From assembly GCA_017881265.1 (NCBI GenBank), contig JADGRA010000017.1, forward strand, positions 1 to 59,724: a stretch of 59,724 nucleotides of DNA, in the 5' to 3' direction. Below the pieces are notes generated by a model. It was not told where the DNA came from. It ran no database searches and saw only the letters and a list, made by a program, of their open reading frames with translations. A program made the position numbers and the translations under genes. Positions 25,422 through 34,281 of this stretch are shown one piece after another (position 1 is the first letter of the stretch; each line of letters begins with the position of its first letter). This stretch comes from Myxococcaceae bacterium. Lineage in GTDB: Bacteria; Myxococcota; Myxococcia; Myxococcales; Myxococcaceae.

Positions 25422-27164
25422 GTGACACAGATGAATAGCGCGCTCCAGCACCGGACGGCAGACCAGGGGGCAGGGCCTCAAGGCCTGCCGTCGGACTGGG
25501 AGCTCCGCATCGGGGCCGCGAGCGGCGCAGGCCGGGTGGTGGTGGTGCCGGCCGCCGGCGGCACCCTCGGCGCGGACCCCGGCTGCACCCTTCCGGTGAC
25601 GGGAGAGGGGGTGGCGGGGGTGCATCTGCGCATTGCCCGGCGCCTGGATGGCGCCCTGGGGTGGGAGTCGGCGACGTCCGCCTCCGTGCTGCTGGACGGT
25701 CAGCCGGCGCGCTCGGGGCCGCTGGTCGACGGCAGTCGCCTGCAGCTCGGGGCCGTGGTGGTGACGGTGGTGCGCCGTCCTGTGTCCGGCCTGCCCTCGC
25801 TTCCGTCGGCCCCCCCGGAGCCGCCGGACCAGCTGCTTGCGCCCGGGACGGTGCTCGGGGAGCGCTACCGCATCGAGCAAGTCATTGGCCAGGGAGGGAT
25901 GGGCACCGTCTACCGGGCGCAGCACCTCACCCTGGGAAAGACGTTCGCCGTCAAGGTGCTGAAGGCTATGCACAGCGCCCGGCCTGACTTCGTCGCCCGG
26001 TTTCAGCGCGAGGCGGTGGCCGCCAGCCAGATTCGCCACCCCGGCATCGTCGACGTCCTGGACTTCGGCCGGGCGGTGGAGGGCAGCTTCTACTGCGTCA
26101 TGGAGTACCTGGAGGGGGAGACGCTCGCCGCGCGGGTGGCGCGCCAGGGCGCCCTGCCGGTGGCGGAGGCGGTACGCGTGGGTCGCGACATGGCCCGCGC
26201 CCTGACCGCAGCCCACACCCAGGGCATTTTTCACCGCGACATCAAGCCGGAAAACGTCCTCCTCGTCCCGGTGACGGGCGCACCGGACACCGTCAAGCTC
26301 GTCGACTTCGGCATCGCGCGGCTGGTCGACCCGGCGCGCAACAGCCGGGAGACGGGCGAAGGCGTCATCCTCGGCACACCCCAGTACATGTCCCCGGAGC
26401 AGGCCTCCGGCCTCTCCCAGGACGCCCGGGCGGACGTCTATTCGCTCGGCGTCCTGCTGTGGGAACTCCTGGCCGGGGCGCCTCCCTTCCACGGGGCCAG
26501 TGCGACGCACGTGCTGGCCGCACACCTCCTCGAGCCGGCGCCGCGCCTGCCGCACACCGGCCCGCACGGGCCCATCCCGCGGCGCCTCGGACGGCTGCTG
26601 GTGCGGATGATGGCCAAGCGCCCCGAGGACCGGCCGGCGCGCATGCAGGACGTGGTAGCCGAGCTGGACGCCGTGCTGGCACCGCCCAGGCCCCGCGTGG
26701 GCTGGGCCGCCACCACGCTGGGGCTTCTGGCGGTGGCCTCCGCCGCGGGCGCCCTGGCTCTCTTCCTCGCGCGCCACCGCCAGCGTCCGCCAGGCGTGGT
26801 GCCCGTGGCGCAGGCGGCCCCGCTGCCCACCCCGGCTCCCCTCCCCGCCCCTCCGGCCGTCCTTCAAGGTGCACCCACGGTCGCGGCCGCCTCCCTTGCC
26901 CCGCGCGTCGCGCCCGCTGTGGCGGCGGTGGACATCTCCTCGGAGCCGCCGGGCGCAGCGGTGGTGGTGGAGGGACGGCCCCGGGGCGTTACGCCCGTGA
27001 AACTCCTCCTGCGCCAGGGGGCGCCGCAGCGGCTGGAGGTGAGTCGGCTGGGCTATGCATCCGAGACGCGCCTGGTGCGGCCGAGCCCCGGGTTGAGCGT
27101 CCACGTCACCTTGCAACCCCTCGCCCGCCCGTCCCTCCCGGACCTCAAAGATTCACCGTACTGA
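25422..27164 (+). CDS. Ser/Thr protein kinase with FHA-like and PEGA domains
   Basis: A 580-residue membrane kinase. The N-terminal about 110 residues look like a degenerate FHA domain (GTLGADPGCTLP, GVAGVHLRIARR). The kinase domain has the glycine loop GQGGMGTVY, the catalytic lysine in AVKVLK, HRDIKPENVLL, DFGIARL and PQYMSPEQAS, so it looks active. A transmembrane segment (TLGLLAVASAAGALALFLA) and a Pro/Ala-rich linker lead to a PEGA domain (ISSEPPGAAVVVEG). GTG 25422 or ATG 25431 can be the start. It precedes a TPR-PEGA gene by 48 bp and likely shares its transcript. Confidence 0.9.
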   Translation: MTQMNSALQHRTADQGAGPQGLPSDWELRIGAASGAGRVVVVPAAGGTLGADPGCTLPVTGEGVAGVHLRIARRLDGALGWESATSASVLLDGQPARSGPLVDGSRLQLGAVVVTVVRRPVSGLPSLPSAPPEPPDQLLAPGTVLGERYRIEQVIGQGGMGTVYRAQHLTLGKTFAVKVLKAMHSARPDFVARFQREAVAASQIRHPGIVDVLDFGRAVEGSFYCVMEYLEGETLAARVARQGALPVAEAVRVGRDMARALTAAHTQGIFHRDIKPENVLLVPVTGAPDTVKLVDFGIARLVDPARNSRETGEGVILGTPQYMSPEQASGLSQDARADVYSLGVLLWELLAGAPPFHGASATHVLAAHLLEPAPRLPHTGPHGPIPRRLGRLLVRMMAKRPEDRPARMQDVVAELDAVLAPPRPRVGWAATTLGLLAVASAAGALALFLARHRQRPPGVVPVAQAAPLPTPAPLPAPPAVLQGAPTVAAASLAPRVAPAVAAVDISSEPPGAAVVVEGRPRGVTPVKLLLRQGAPQRLEVSRLGYASETRLVRPSPGLSVHVTLQPLARPSLPDLKDSPY

Positions 27165-27212
27165 AGCGACTGGCAGCCTGCCGCCTTCTTGGTCTAAGGC
27201 TTTCGCCTGAGC

Positions 27213-28079
27213 ATGGTCGCGTTGGCCCTCGCCGTCGGGCTCCTCCTCAACACCCAGCCGGAGGAAGCGCGCGACCGCGCCCGCGACGCGTTCACCCAAG
27301 GCCAGGAGCTGTACCGCACTGGGGACTTCGCCGGGGCGCTCGCTGCCTTCCAGAAGGCCGAGGCCATCCAGCCCAGCCCGGCCACGCAGTACAACATCGG
27401 CCGCTGCCACGAGCGCCTGGGGCAGCTGCCGGACGCGGTGGCGGCCTATGAGCGCTACCTCTCGGAGGCCCCCGGCGCCCCGGACCACGACGCGCTCGCC
27501 GGGCACGTGGCGGAGCTTCGACGCCAAATCCCCCCGGTGGGGCACCTGAAAGTCTCCGTGGAGCCTCCCGGCGCCTCCGTCACGGTGGACCAAGCCGCCC
27601 CGGAACCTGCCCCCATCGACAAGCTGGTGCCGGCCGGACAACACCTGGTGCTCGCCGAGCTCAGCGGCTACACCCCTGCGCGCCGGGACGTGGAGGTGGT
27701 GGCCGGCGGCTCGCTGCAGCTCGAATTGACCTTGCGCCCGGTGGAGACACCGCCCGCGACGCGGGCGCCAGATGCGGCTGTGCGGCGGGACGTGCCCGCG
27801 CCCGCCCCGCCCCCCAGCGGGGGGCGCACCTGGACATACGTCGCCCTGGCGGTGGCGGTGGTGGCCGCCGGCGTCGGCGTGGGCTTCGGCCTCAGCTCGA
27901 AGTCCGCCCAGGACAACCTGCAGTCGCGCGTGCACACCCAGGCGCAGGCCCAGCAGCTGTATGACACCGCCAACAGCCGCGCCGTCACCGCCAATGGCTT
28001 CTACGTGGGCGCGGCGGTGGCCGGGGCCGCCGCTATTACCCTCTTCTTCCTCGAGCCGGCAGCGGGCCACTCGCCATGA
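27213..28079 (+). CDS. TPR and PEGA-domain membrane protein
   Basis: A 288-residue protein: a hydrophobic N-terminus (ALALAVGLLLN) likely acting as a signal peptide, two TPR-like repeats (YRTGDFAGALAAFQKAEAI, ERLGQLPDAVAAYERYL), a PEGA domain (SVEPPGASVTVDQ), a linker rich in Pro/Ala, and two hydrophobic segments at the C-terminus (YVALAVAVVAAGVGVGFGL and YVGAAVAGAAAITLFFL). It follows the kinase gene and overlaps the next gene by four bases (ATGA), so it probably works with both. PEGA and TPR parts suggest an envelope scaffold or adaptor. Myxobacteria carry many such kinase-linked PEGA proteins of unknown function. Confidence 0.85.
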   Translation: MVALALAVGLLLNTQPEEARDRARDAFTQGQELYRTGDFAGALAAFQKAEAIQPSPATQYNIGRCHERLGQLPDAVAAYERYLSEAPGAPDHDALAGHVAELRRQIPPVGHLKVSVEPPGASVTVDQAAPEPAPIDKLVPAGQHLVLAELSGYTPARRDVEVVAGGSLQLELTLRPVETPPATRAPDAAVRRDVPAPAPPPSGGRTWTYVALAVAVVAAGVGVGFGLSSKSAQDNLQSRVHTQAQAQQLYDTANSRAVTANGFYVGAAVAGAAAITLFFLEPAAGHSP

Positions 28080-31000
28080 AGTGGGCTGGCCTGGCGGCTG
28101 GCGTCCTCGTCGCGGGCTGTGTCCCGCACCTCACCGGCGCTCCCTGCCACGCGGACAACAACTGCCCCGCCAGCCAGTACTGTGACGGGGCGCACTGTCA
28201 GGCGGGCCCCCCGCCGCCGACCCGCGTCACCCAGCTGCTCGTCACCACGCCGGCCGAAATCCTCCCCCTCGGCTCGACGGTGCAGGCCACCGCCACCGCC
28301 GTCCTGCAGTCCGGGGACCACCAGGACGTGACGGCGACCGCCAGCTGGAGTTCCTCCAACGACCTGGTGGCGCAAGTCTCCAACGACGCCGGGGCCCAAG
28401 GGACAGTGCTGGCGCTGGCCACCGGGGAAGTCGACGTCACCGCAACCCTCGGTGCGAATGCCGCAAGCGCGCACCTGGTGGTCACCAACGCGGAACTGGT
28501 GTCGCTGGTGGTCACCGTCGACCGACCGGTGGTGGCTCCGAGAACCGACGTCGCCGCCACCGCGACGGGCTTCTTCACCGACGGCACCCACGCGGACTTG
28601 ACCAGCCTGGCCAGCTGGAACAGCAGCCAGCCCGGCGTGGTGTCCGTGTCCACCTCGCCGGGCAGCGTCGGGTCGCTGGTGGCGCTGGCCAGCGGCACCG
28701 CGCTTCTGCAAGCCAGCTACCAGCAGCACGCGGGCGCGGCCAGCGTCACCGTCACCCATGCGACGCTTCAGCAGCTGGCCGTCTCCCCGCTGTTGCCGTA
28801 CGTGACGCCCGCCACCAGCACCGCGCTCCAGGCCACCGGACTCTTCTCCGATGGGACGGCCCAGCCGATGACGGGCAGCGTCCAGTGGACGGTGGATGAC
28901 CCGTCCCTTGCATTCTTCCTCTCCTCCGTCCCGGGCCAGCTTCAGGGCTTCTCGGCGGGCCAAACCGACTTGGAGGCGCAGGTCGGGACGGTGGTGGCGC
29001 AGGTTCCTCTGGTGGTCAGCGCCGCCTCCCTGGCCGGCCTGGAAGTCTCCCCCGTCCTGCCCGACCCGCTGGGCGTCCTCGGAGCGGCCGACTTCACCAC
29101 CTGGGGCACCTTCGGCGACGACGGGGTGCTCGAGCTGACCACCCAGGCCAGCTGGAGCTCGACCGTCCCCGACGTGCTGGCCGTCTCCGCGAGCGCTGGT
29201 ACCGCCTCCGCGCTCGACGCGGGCGTCAGCAGCGTCCAGGCTTCCTTCGATGGCCTCATCGCGTCCGCCGTGCAAACCGTCGACGGAGCCCGGCCGGCCC
29301 TGTTGCTGGTCTGGCCCCCCGAAGCGACGTTGACGGTGGGACTCCCCGGCACCCTCGCCGCCGAGCGTGTGTTTTCCGACGCCGGCGTGGACGACGCCAC
29401 CGGGCTGGCGGGTTGGACCTCGTCCTGTCCCTTAGACGTGCAGGTGTCGACCGGCGTCCGCGGCGGTGCCCTGACGGCCCGCGCGCCGAAGACCTGCACC
29501 ATCGCCGCAGCGCTCGCCGGCCTGTCGGGCAGCACCGCGGTGACGGCGACGGCGCGTGCCGTCCAGCGCCTCGAGGTCAACCCCTCGCAAGTCGCCATGG
29601 GACCGGGGGGGTGGGCGGCATTCACGGCGACGGCCATCTTCGGCGACGGAAGCCTCCGGGATGTGACCTCGCTGGCTGCCTGGAGCTCCGCCAACGCGGA
29701 CGTTCTGGCCGCCGGCAGCGGACCGCAAGCAGGCCAGGCGCTCGCCGTGGACGGAGGCATCTCACAGCTGACCGCCACCTTCGGCGATGCCACTGCGAGC
29801 GCCCCCATCACCATCAGCCCTGCCCCCGGGGTCCCCGCCCTCGAGGTCTGGCCTCCCCTGCTGCAGCTACACGCCGGGACCGAGCGGCCGCTGTCCGCCA
29901 CTGCCGTCTGGCCGACGGGAGACGCGCTGGACGTCACAGCGTGGACTGTCTTCTCCTCAAGTGACGTCTTGGTGGCGTCGGTGGCCAACGCCGCCGGACG
30001 CCGCGGACAGCTGGCAGCCCTCAGCCCCGGCAGGGCCAGCATCACCGCCGCCTTCGGCCCGGCGGCCACCGCCGCCTCGGTGGCCGTCGACGCCGCCGCA
30101 GTCGACGCCCTGGCCGTCGTGGGGCCAGCGTCCCTCCCGGCGGGCGAGCCTGACTTCCTTCGGGCGCAGGCGCATTTTCTCGATGGCTCGCAAATGGACG
30201 TCACCTCTCAGGCTTCCTTCACCTCCTCCCCCACCTCCTTCCTGCGGGTGCGGGGGACGGGGCCCCAGCGCGGCACTGCGGTGGCCCTGGCCGGCGGTAC
30301 CACCACCGCGCAGGCGCGCTTTGGGGGAACACTGGGCGCGGCGCAAGTCGCGACCACGCCCGGCGGGGTGCAGTCCTTGTCCATCCAGGGGCTTCCGACG
30401 GCCGTCCCGGCGGGCGTGCAACTGCAGCTTGCCGCCACCGCCGGCTTCCCGGGGCCCATCCCGCGGGACGTCACCCCCCGCGCCGTCTGGACGTCCAGCG
30501 TCCCCCAGGTGGCCTCCGTCTCCAGTGGCCAGGCCGGGGGCGTGCTGGCGACGGCCACGCCTGGTTCCGCGCAGCTAACGGCCAGCTTCGGCGGCAGCAC
30601 GGCCAGCACGTCCGTCAACGTGACTGCGGCCGTCCTCACCGGGCTCAGCATCCTGCCCGCCGGGCCCACTGGCCCCGTGGGTGTCGAGGTACCGCTTCGC
30701 GTCCAGGGCACCTATTCCGACGGTACCCAGCTGGACCTCACCGCGCAGGCCAGGTGGTCGAGCGCGAGTCCCGCGCTTTTGGCCGTCTCCAACGGCGAGC
30801 GAAGCCGTGGGGCCGCCATGGCGCTGGCGCCGGGCAGCACCACCGTCTCGGCCTTCGTCCTGCGGCCGGACGGCAGCGTGCTGGGCACCAGTGCGCCCTT
30901 CGTCGGCGGACCGGCCCTTCCGGTCGGCGTCGAGATAGCCCCGGCCAGCGTCGTGCTGTCCTTGTCGGGCAAGCCCACGCTGGCCGTGCAGGCGCGCGCG

Positions 31001-31180
31001 CACCTGAGCGACGGCACTACCCGCGACGTCTCGACGGCGGCCACCTGGGCCGTGCAGGCCGCAGACATTGCGCAGGTGACGGCCCTCGGCGCACTGACCG
31101 CCTTCCGGGCCGGCAGCACGAATGTGTCGGCAACTTATGGCTCCGTCACCGGTTCCGCGCCGCTGACCGTTGTCCCCTAA
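28076..31180 (+). CDS. lipoprotein with about 11 Big_2 (bacterial Ig-like) repeats
   Basis: A 1034-residue surface or periplasmic lipoprotein. The signal peptide ends in a lipobox, LVAGC (C15), then a short Cys-containing region (PCHADNNCPASQYCDG). The rest is about 11 tandem Ig-like repeats of roughly 90 residues. Each contains a pattern such as DVTATASWSSS, then a D/V stretch, then ALATGEVDVTATLG; the repeats are diverged but aligned by this motif. Such proteins serve as adhesins or envelope spacers. It is the third gene of the kinase operon (ATGA overlap), so its export or display could be regulated by phosphorylation. Count of repeats is by eye. Confidence 0.85.
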   Translation: MKWAGLAAGVLVAGCVPHLTGAPCHADNNCPASQYCDGAHCQAGPPPPTRVTQLLVTTPAEILPLGSTVQATATAVLQSGDHQDVTATASWSSSNDLVAQVSNDAGAQGTVLALATGEVDVTATLGANAASAHLVVTNAELVSLVVTVDRPVVAPRTDVAATATGFFTDGTHADLTSLASWNSSQPGVVSVSTSPGSVGSLVALASGTALLQASYQQHAGAASVTVTHATLQQLAVSPLLPYVTPATSTALQATGLFSDGTAQPMTGSVQWTVDDPSLAFFLSSVPGQLQGFSAGQTDLEAQVGTVVAQVPLVVSAASLAGLEVSPVLPDPLGVLGAADFTTWGTFGDDGVLELTTQASWSSTVPDVLAVSASAGTASALDAGVSSVQASFDGLIASAVQTVDGARPALLLVWPPEATLTVGLPGTLAAERVFSDAGVDDATGLAGWTSSCPLDVQVSTGVRGGALTARAPKTCTIAAALAGLSGSTAVTATARAVQRLEVNPSQVAMGPGGWAAFTATAIFGDGSLRDVTSLAAWSSANADVLAAGSGPQAGQALAVDGGISQLTATFGDATASAPITISPAPGVPALEVWPPLLQLHAGTERPLSATAVWPTGDALDVTAWTVFSSSDVLVASVANAAGRRGQLAALSPGRASITAAFGPAATAASVAVDAAAVDALAVVGPASLPAGEPDFLRAQAHFLDGSQMDVTSQASFTSSPTSFLRVRGTGPQRGTAVALAGGTTTAQARFGGTLGAAQVATTPGGVQSLSIQGLPTAVPAGVQLQLAATAGFPGPIPRDVTPRAVWTSSVPQVASVSSGQAGGVLATATPGSAQLTASFGGSTASTSVNVTAAVLTGLSILPAGPTGPVGVEVPLRVQGTYSDGTQLDLTAQARWSSASPALLAVSNGERSRGAAMALAPGSTTVSAFVLRPDGSVLGTSAPFVGGPALPVGVEIAPASVVLSLSGKPTLAVQARAHLSDGTTRDVSTAATWAVQAADIAQVTALGALTAFRAGSTNVSATYGSVTGSAPLTVVP

Positions 31181-31290
31181 AACTCCCGCCCTTCCGCGCT
31201 GCCCAAGCTGGGGCTGCTTCCGCGGCCCGCACTCCGCCCCCTTGAAACAAGCTGGCGGCCCTCGCGTCCGCGAACGCACGCGCCCCATCC

Positions 31291-32793
31291 TCAGAAGGCT
31301 TCGCCAGCTCCCAGGTAGACCCCGAAGCCGGTCTGGCTGAAAGCGAAGTCCAGCGTGATGTTGGTCCGGGAGGCCCGGTTCATCATGAAGCGAAGGCCGA
31401 TGCCCCCCGCGGGACGCAAGTTCTGGAACAGGGGTTCCCCGGGGTTGGAGTACCCGGTAACGGCGACGGCTGGACGCGAAAAGGTGGAGACGTTGGCAAA
31501 CACCACGGCGCCCAGGAAGCCGTCGTTGGTCAGTCGAAACCGAAGCTCGCCTTCCAGGTAGACCTCGGACGTCCCGCGAAAGCGTCCCTGAACGTAGCCG
31601 CGGCCGGTTCGACTCCGCGCATCCCAGCCAATGGCAGGGAGAGCCAAATACGGAAGGTTCCCGCCCGTCACTCCCTGGGCCAGAAACCAGAACGCGAGGA
31701 CATTCCTCGGGATGTTGGGGTCGAGGCCCACGTACGTCCTGAACTCACCGTTGAGCTGCGTGCTGTTTTGGGAGCTGCCAAGCCAGGTGGGGTTCCCGCG
31801 GAAGACGAGGTTTGCGTAGACGCCCCGGTACGGATTGATGGTGGAGTCCCGGCTGTCGTAGAGGACCTCCAGGCCAACGCTGACGATGCTGTACTGGGTC
31901 GGGTTGAAGCCGTAGTAGCGGCTGTACGCGTAGCTGCTGGTGACGACGGGCGGCGTCACATTGAGGTTGAGCAGCTCATCGTCAATGTCGAAGTAGCGGT
32001 CGAATCGTACGGTAATACCGGCGTACAACGAGCCCACCAGCTTCTTCAGCACCGACTGGTGGATGCGCAGCAGGTCGAACTTCATCGGCTGCGCTCCCGG
32101 AACGGGCGCCGTTTCTCCGTAGCCGCCGAGGGTGAAGCCCGTGGAGACCGGCGTGATACCCGACCCGAGCCCGTACGTGTCCTGGTTGAAGATGAGGAAC
32201 CGGTAGTCGCCCTGGAGCTCCCACTCGTTCCCGGACGTCATCAACGTGCTTGGCATCTGAAAAATCAGTTGATTGTTGGAGGTGTAGATGAACGCTGGTT
32301 GCGCGTTGGAGATGGTGGTCGTCTCCGGGTCGCCAAGGTAGATGCCCAGAAAGGCGGTGACGCCAATGACGAAGCCGAGGGCCGGGTTGTAGCCGACGAC
32401 CGGAAGGATGGCCGGCAACAGCTCGTACGCCTTCGGCTCCACCTTGCCGCTCTTGGTCATGTGCAGGAGCGTGAAGAGGTCGGCGCGGTCTTCGTACTCC
32501 TCGCAGTTGCTCGCGACGCAGACTTGCCCGTACTCGTACTTCTCGCTGCACTGCAGACTCGAGGAACAGTCGCCCTGGACCCCTCGGACGGGTGAATAGG
32601 GGATGAGGTGCTCGCGCTCGGTTTCGAGCTGGCGCGGTCCGGCCCGGGGCTTCACGCCAGCGTCCGGAGTCTGGGCGGAGACCTCGTCGGCAGGCGTCGA
32701 ACCCGCAGCGGCGTCAGCTGTCGCGCTCGCCGGGGCCAGCGGCCCCGCGCCGAGCACGAGGAACAAGACCAGCGTGGTACGCCGGTGGCGCAT
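31291..32793 (-). CDS. Omp85/BamA-like outer-membrane beta-barrel protein
   Basis: A 500-residue protein with a signal peptide (LVLFLVLGAGPLAPASA) and a Cys-containing N-terminal region (CSSSLQCSEKYEY, CVASNCEEYED). The C-terminal about 350 residues are a barrel of the surface-antigen/BamA type: VGLEVLYDSRDSTINPYRG matches the conserved strand-turn, and the end has FMMNRASRTNITLDFAF. No POTRA repeats are evident, so it is not a full BamA; it may be a single-barrel secretion or lipid-transport protein. It is convergent with the Big_2 lipoprotein gene, about 110 bp apart. The Cys pairs near the N-terminus are unusual for the family. Confidence 0.78.
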   Translation of the reverse strand: MRHRRTTLVLFLVLGAGPLAPASATADAAAGSTPADEVSAQTPDAGVKPRAGPRQLETEREHLIPYSPVRGVQGDCSSSLQCSEKYEYGQVCVASNCEEYEDRADLFTLLHMTKSGKVEPKAYELLPAILPVVGYNPALGFVIGVTAFLGIYLGDPETTTISNAQPAFIYTSNNQLIFQMPSTLMTSGNEWELQGDYRFLIFNQDTYGLGSGITPVSTGFTLGGYGETAPVPGAQPMKFDLLRIHQSVLKKLVGSLYAGITVRFDRYFDIDDELLNLNVTPPVVTSSYAYSRYYGFNPTQYSIVSVGLEVLYDSRDSTINPYRGVYANLVFRGNPTWLGSSQNSTQLNGEFRTYVGLDPNIPRNVLAFWFLAQGVTGGNLPYLALPAIGWDARSRTGRGYVQGRFRGTSEVYLEGELRFRLTNDGFLGAVVFANVSTFSRPAVAVTGYSNPGEPLFQNLRPAGGIGLRFMMNRASRTNITLDFAFSQTGFGVYLGAGEAF

Positions 32794-32987
32794 GCATTCC
32801 CCTAGCGAGGTAAGGCAAGAGGACTGTACCGTAGGGCTTCGTCGCTGGCGGCGTTTTTGCGACGTGCCGCTGCCACGACCGCAGACATCCTCGCTTGCCC
32901 CGACGTTGCAGCCCTCAGCAGTCCCCCCCGCCTCCCCCTTTGGCGACGGCCCGGAGTCGGCCGCGGCTCAGCCAGGCCAGACGAAGG

Positions 32988-33431
32988 CTAGGGGGCCTCA
33001 GCCCCTGGCGGATGCGGTGCGCGCGACAGCCAGTAGGCCCAAACGATGAGGAGGCCCTGCAGCGGGAGTCGGACCGGGTGGTACCAGGCCGGCGCGGGCG
33101 TTCCCCCTAGGGCCATGCCGCTCAGCCAATGGTAGACGTTTGCTGGGAAGACCGCGACGAGGAAGACGCAGACGCCCAGCGCTGCCCCACGGGACAGACG
33201 CGGAACCAGCAGTGCCAGCCCGAGGCCCAACTCGGCCGCTCCCGAGAGGTACACGGCGGCCAGCGGCCAGGGAACGGCCGGTGGCACAATCGGCACGAAG
33301 ACCGTGGGACGCAGAAAGTGCGTCGTCCCCGCGGAGACCAACAGCAGCGCCAGCAGCCAGACGCTGAGCCTCCGGCTCCATGGGGAGACAGCCACCGGCG
33401 AAGCAGAGCCGAGATGGCCCTCGACAGTCAC
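32988..33431 (-). CDS. DoxX-like membrane protein
   Basis: About 148 residues with four hydrophobic segments: LSVWLLALLLVSAGTTHF, the WPLAAVYLSGAAELGLGLAL stretch, ALGVCVFLVAVFPANVY and LPLQGLLIVWAYWL. The pattern GTTHFLRP, then a GAAELGLG-type second helix, matches DoxX family proteins, which are small inner-membrane proteins of mostly unclear function, some linked to redox or sulfur metabolism. The GTG at 33431 is preferred because the ORF upstream of it has no membrane character; the exact start is uncertain. It lies after a periplasmic repeat protein gene on the same strand with a terminator-like hairpin between them. Confidence 0.7.
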   Translation of the reverse strand: MTVEGHLGSASPVAVSPWSRRLSVWLLALLLVSAGTTHFLRPTVFVPIVPPAVPWPLAAVYLSGAAELGLGLALLVPRLSRGAALGVCVFLVAVFPANVYHWLSGMALGGTPAPAWYHPVRLPLQGLLIVWAYWLSRAPHPPGAEAP

Positions 33432-33505
33432 CGGAAATCGAGGCGCTACCCCGCGGACGGCGGCGCGAGCGCACTCAGCCGCCAGAGAGGTGGCTGAACA
33501 CAGAA

Positions 33506-33533
33506 GCCCCGCCAGTGTGCGTTCTGGCGGGGC
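33506..33533 (-). terminator. hairpin after the exported repeat protein
   Basis: GCCCCGCCA (33506-33514), 10-nt loop, TGGCGGGGC (33525-33533): a perfect 9-bp stem located 48 bp past the stop of the minus-strand gene at 33581, followed on that strand by TTCTGTGTT. Confidence 0.7.
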
Positions 33534-33580
33534 CTGGTGTGACGTCTTTGCGGGGACGCGTACGGCCCGCGGCACCCGAG

Positions 33581-34162
33581 CTACTTCTTCGCGGGCGCCG
33601 GGGCCGGCTCGACGGCCACGGCGAGGGCCTGCGTGTACGTAATCGCGACGTCGTCGCCGACCTTCACCCCGTCCAGCTTCTTCGGGTCCTTGACCTTGAT
33701 GGTGACCGAGTTGCCTTCCGGACCGACCAGCGTCACCGACTCCTTCTTCTTTCCGATGGCGGTCACCTTGGCCTTGATGGTGTCCTGGCTCATCACCGCG
33801 CCTCCGGGAAGCTGACCCGGCGCCGCAGCGGCTGCCGCATCCACTTCAGAGGCCGCGGGTGCGCCTGGCTTGGTCACGCGGACCGCGATGGACTCGTAGT
33901 ATTTGGCGACGACGATGTCTCCAACCTTGACCTGCGCGAGGTTCTTGACGTCATCGCTCACGTGAAAGGTGTAGCTGTTCCCCTTGGGGCCCTTGAGCGT
34001 GACCACCCTGCCCGGGACGTCGATGCCGGTCACCGTCGCCTTCACGGTGGTCACCGCAGAGACGGAGCCTGAGGGCATCTTCGTCGCGCCATCTGCCCAC
34101 GCCAACGACGCGAGACTGAGGGCGGACAGCACAACCATGAACTTCGTTCGACCTGCAAGCAT
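33581..34162 (-). CDS. exported protein with two copies of a small beta domain
   Basis: A 193-residue protein with a signal peptide (FMVVLSALSLASLAWA). The mature part contains the same about 55-residue unit twice: VTGIDVPGRVVTLKGPKGNS with VKVGDIVVAKYYESIAVRV, and VTAIGKKKESVTLVGPEGNS with VKVGDDVAITYTQALAVAV. The copies differ at many positions, so the duplication is old. A short Ala/Pro-rich segment joins them and the tail is lysine-rich. It has a clear ribosome-binding site (AAGGAGA) before ATG 34162. No enzymatic motif is seen; a small periplasmic binding or structural role is likely. Name not recognised. Confidence 0.75.
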   Translation of the reverse strand: MLAGRTKFMVVLSALSLASLAWADGATKMPSGSVSAVTTVKATVTGIDVPGRVVTLKGPKGNSYTFHVSDDVKNLAQVKVGDIVVAKYYESIAVRVTKPGAPAASEVDAAAAAAPGQLPGGAVMSQDTIKAKVTAIGKKKESVTLVGPEGNSVTIKVKDPKKLDGVKVGDDVAITYTQALAVAVEPAPAPAKK

Positions 34163-34281
34163 GTGCCTTCTCCTTCTTCGGTCAGTGCAATGTCACCGAC
34201 GCGGGCCGCCTATAAGCCAACCTGTGGCCCGCGTCCACTGGCATGAGTTCTCATGACAAGTCGCCAGCGACGGGGCGCGCC

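Noticed and set aside
25404-27116. Long minus ORF opposite the kinase gene.
   Set aside because: The plus frame has complete kinase motifs; the minus frame is a G/C-rich shadow.
28001-30204. Long minus ORFs opposite the Big_2 lipoprotein.
   Set aside because: The plus frame has a lipobox and periodic Ig-like repeats; the opposite frames show no domains.
33365-33505. Upstream extension of the DoxX-like gene to 33575.
   Set aside because: The added residues are not membrane-like and run through the terminator hairpin of the preceding gene.
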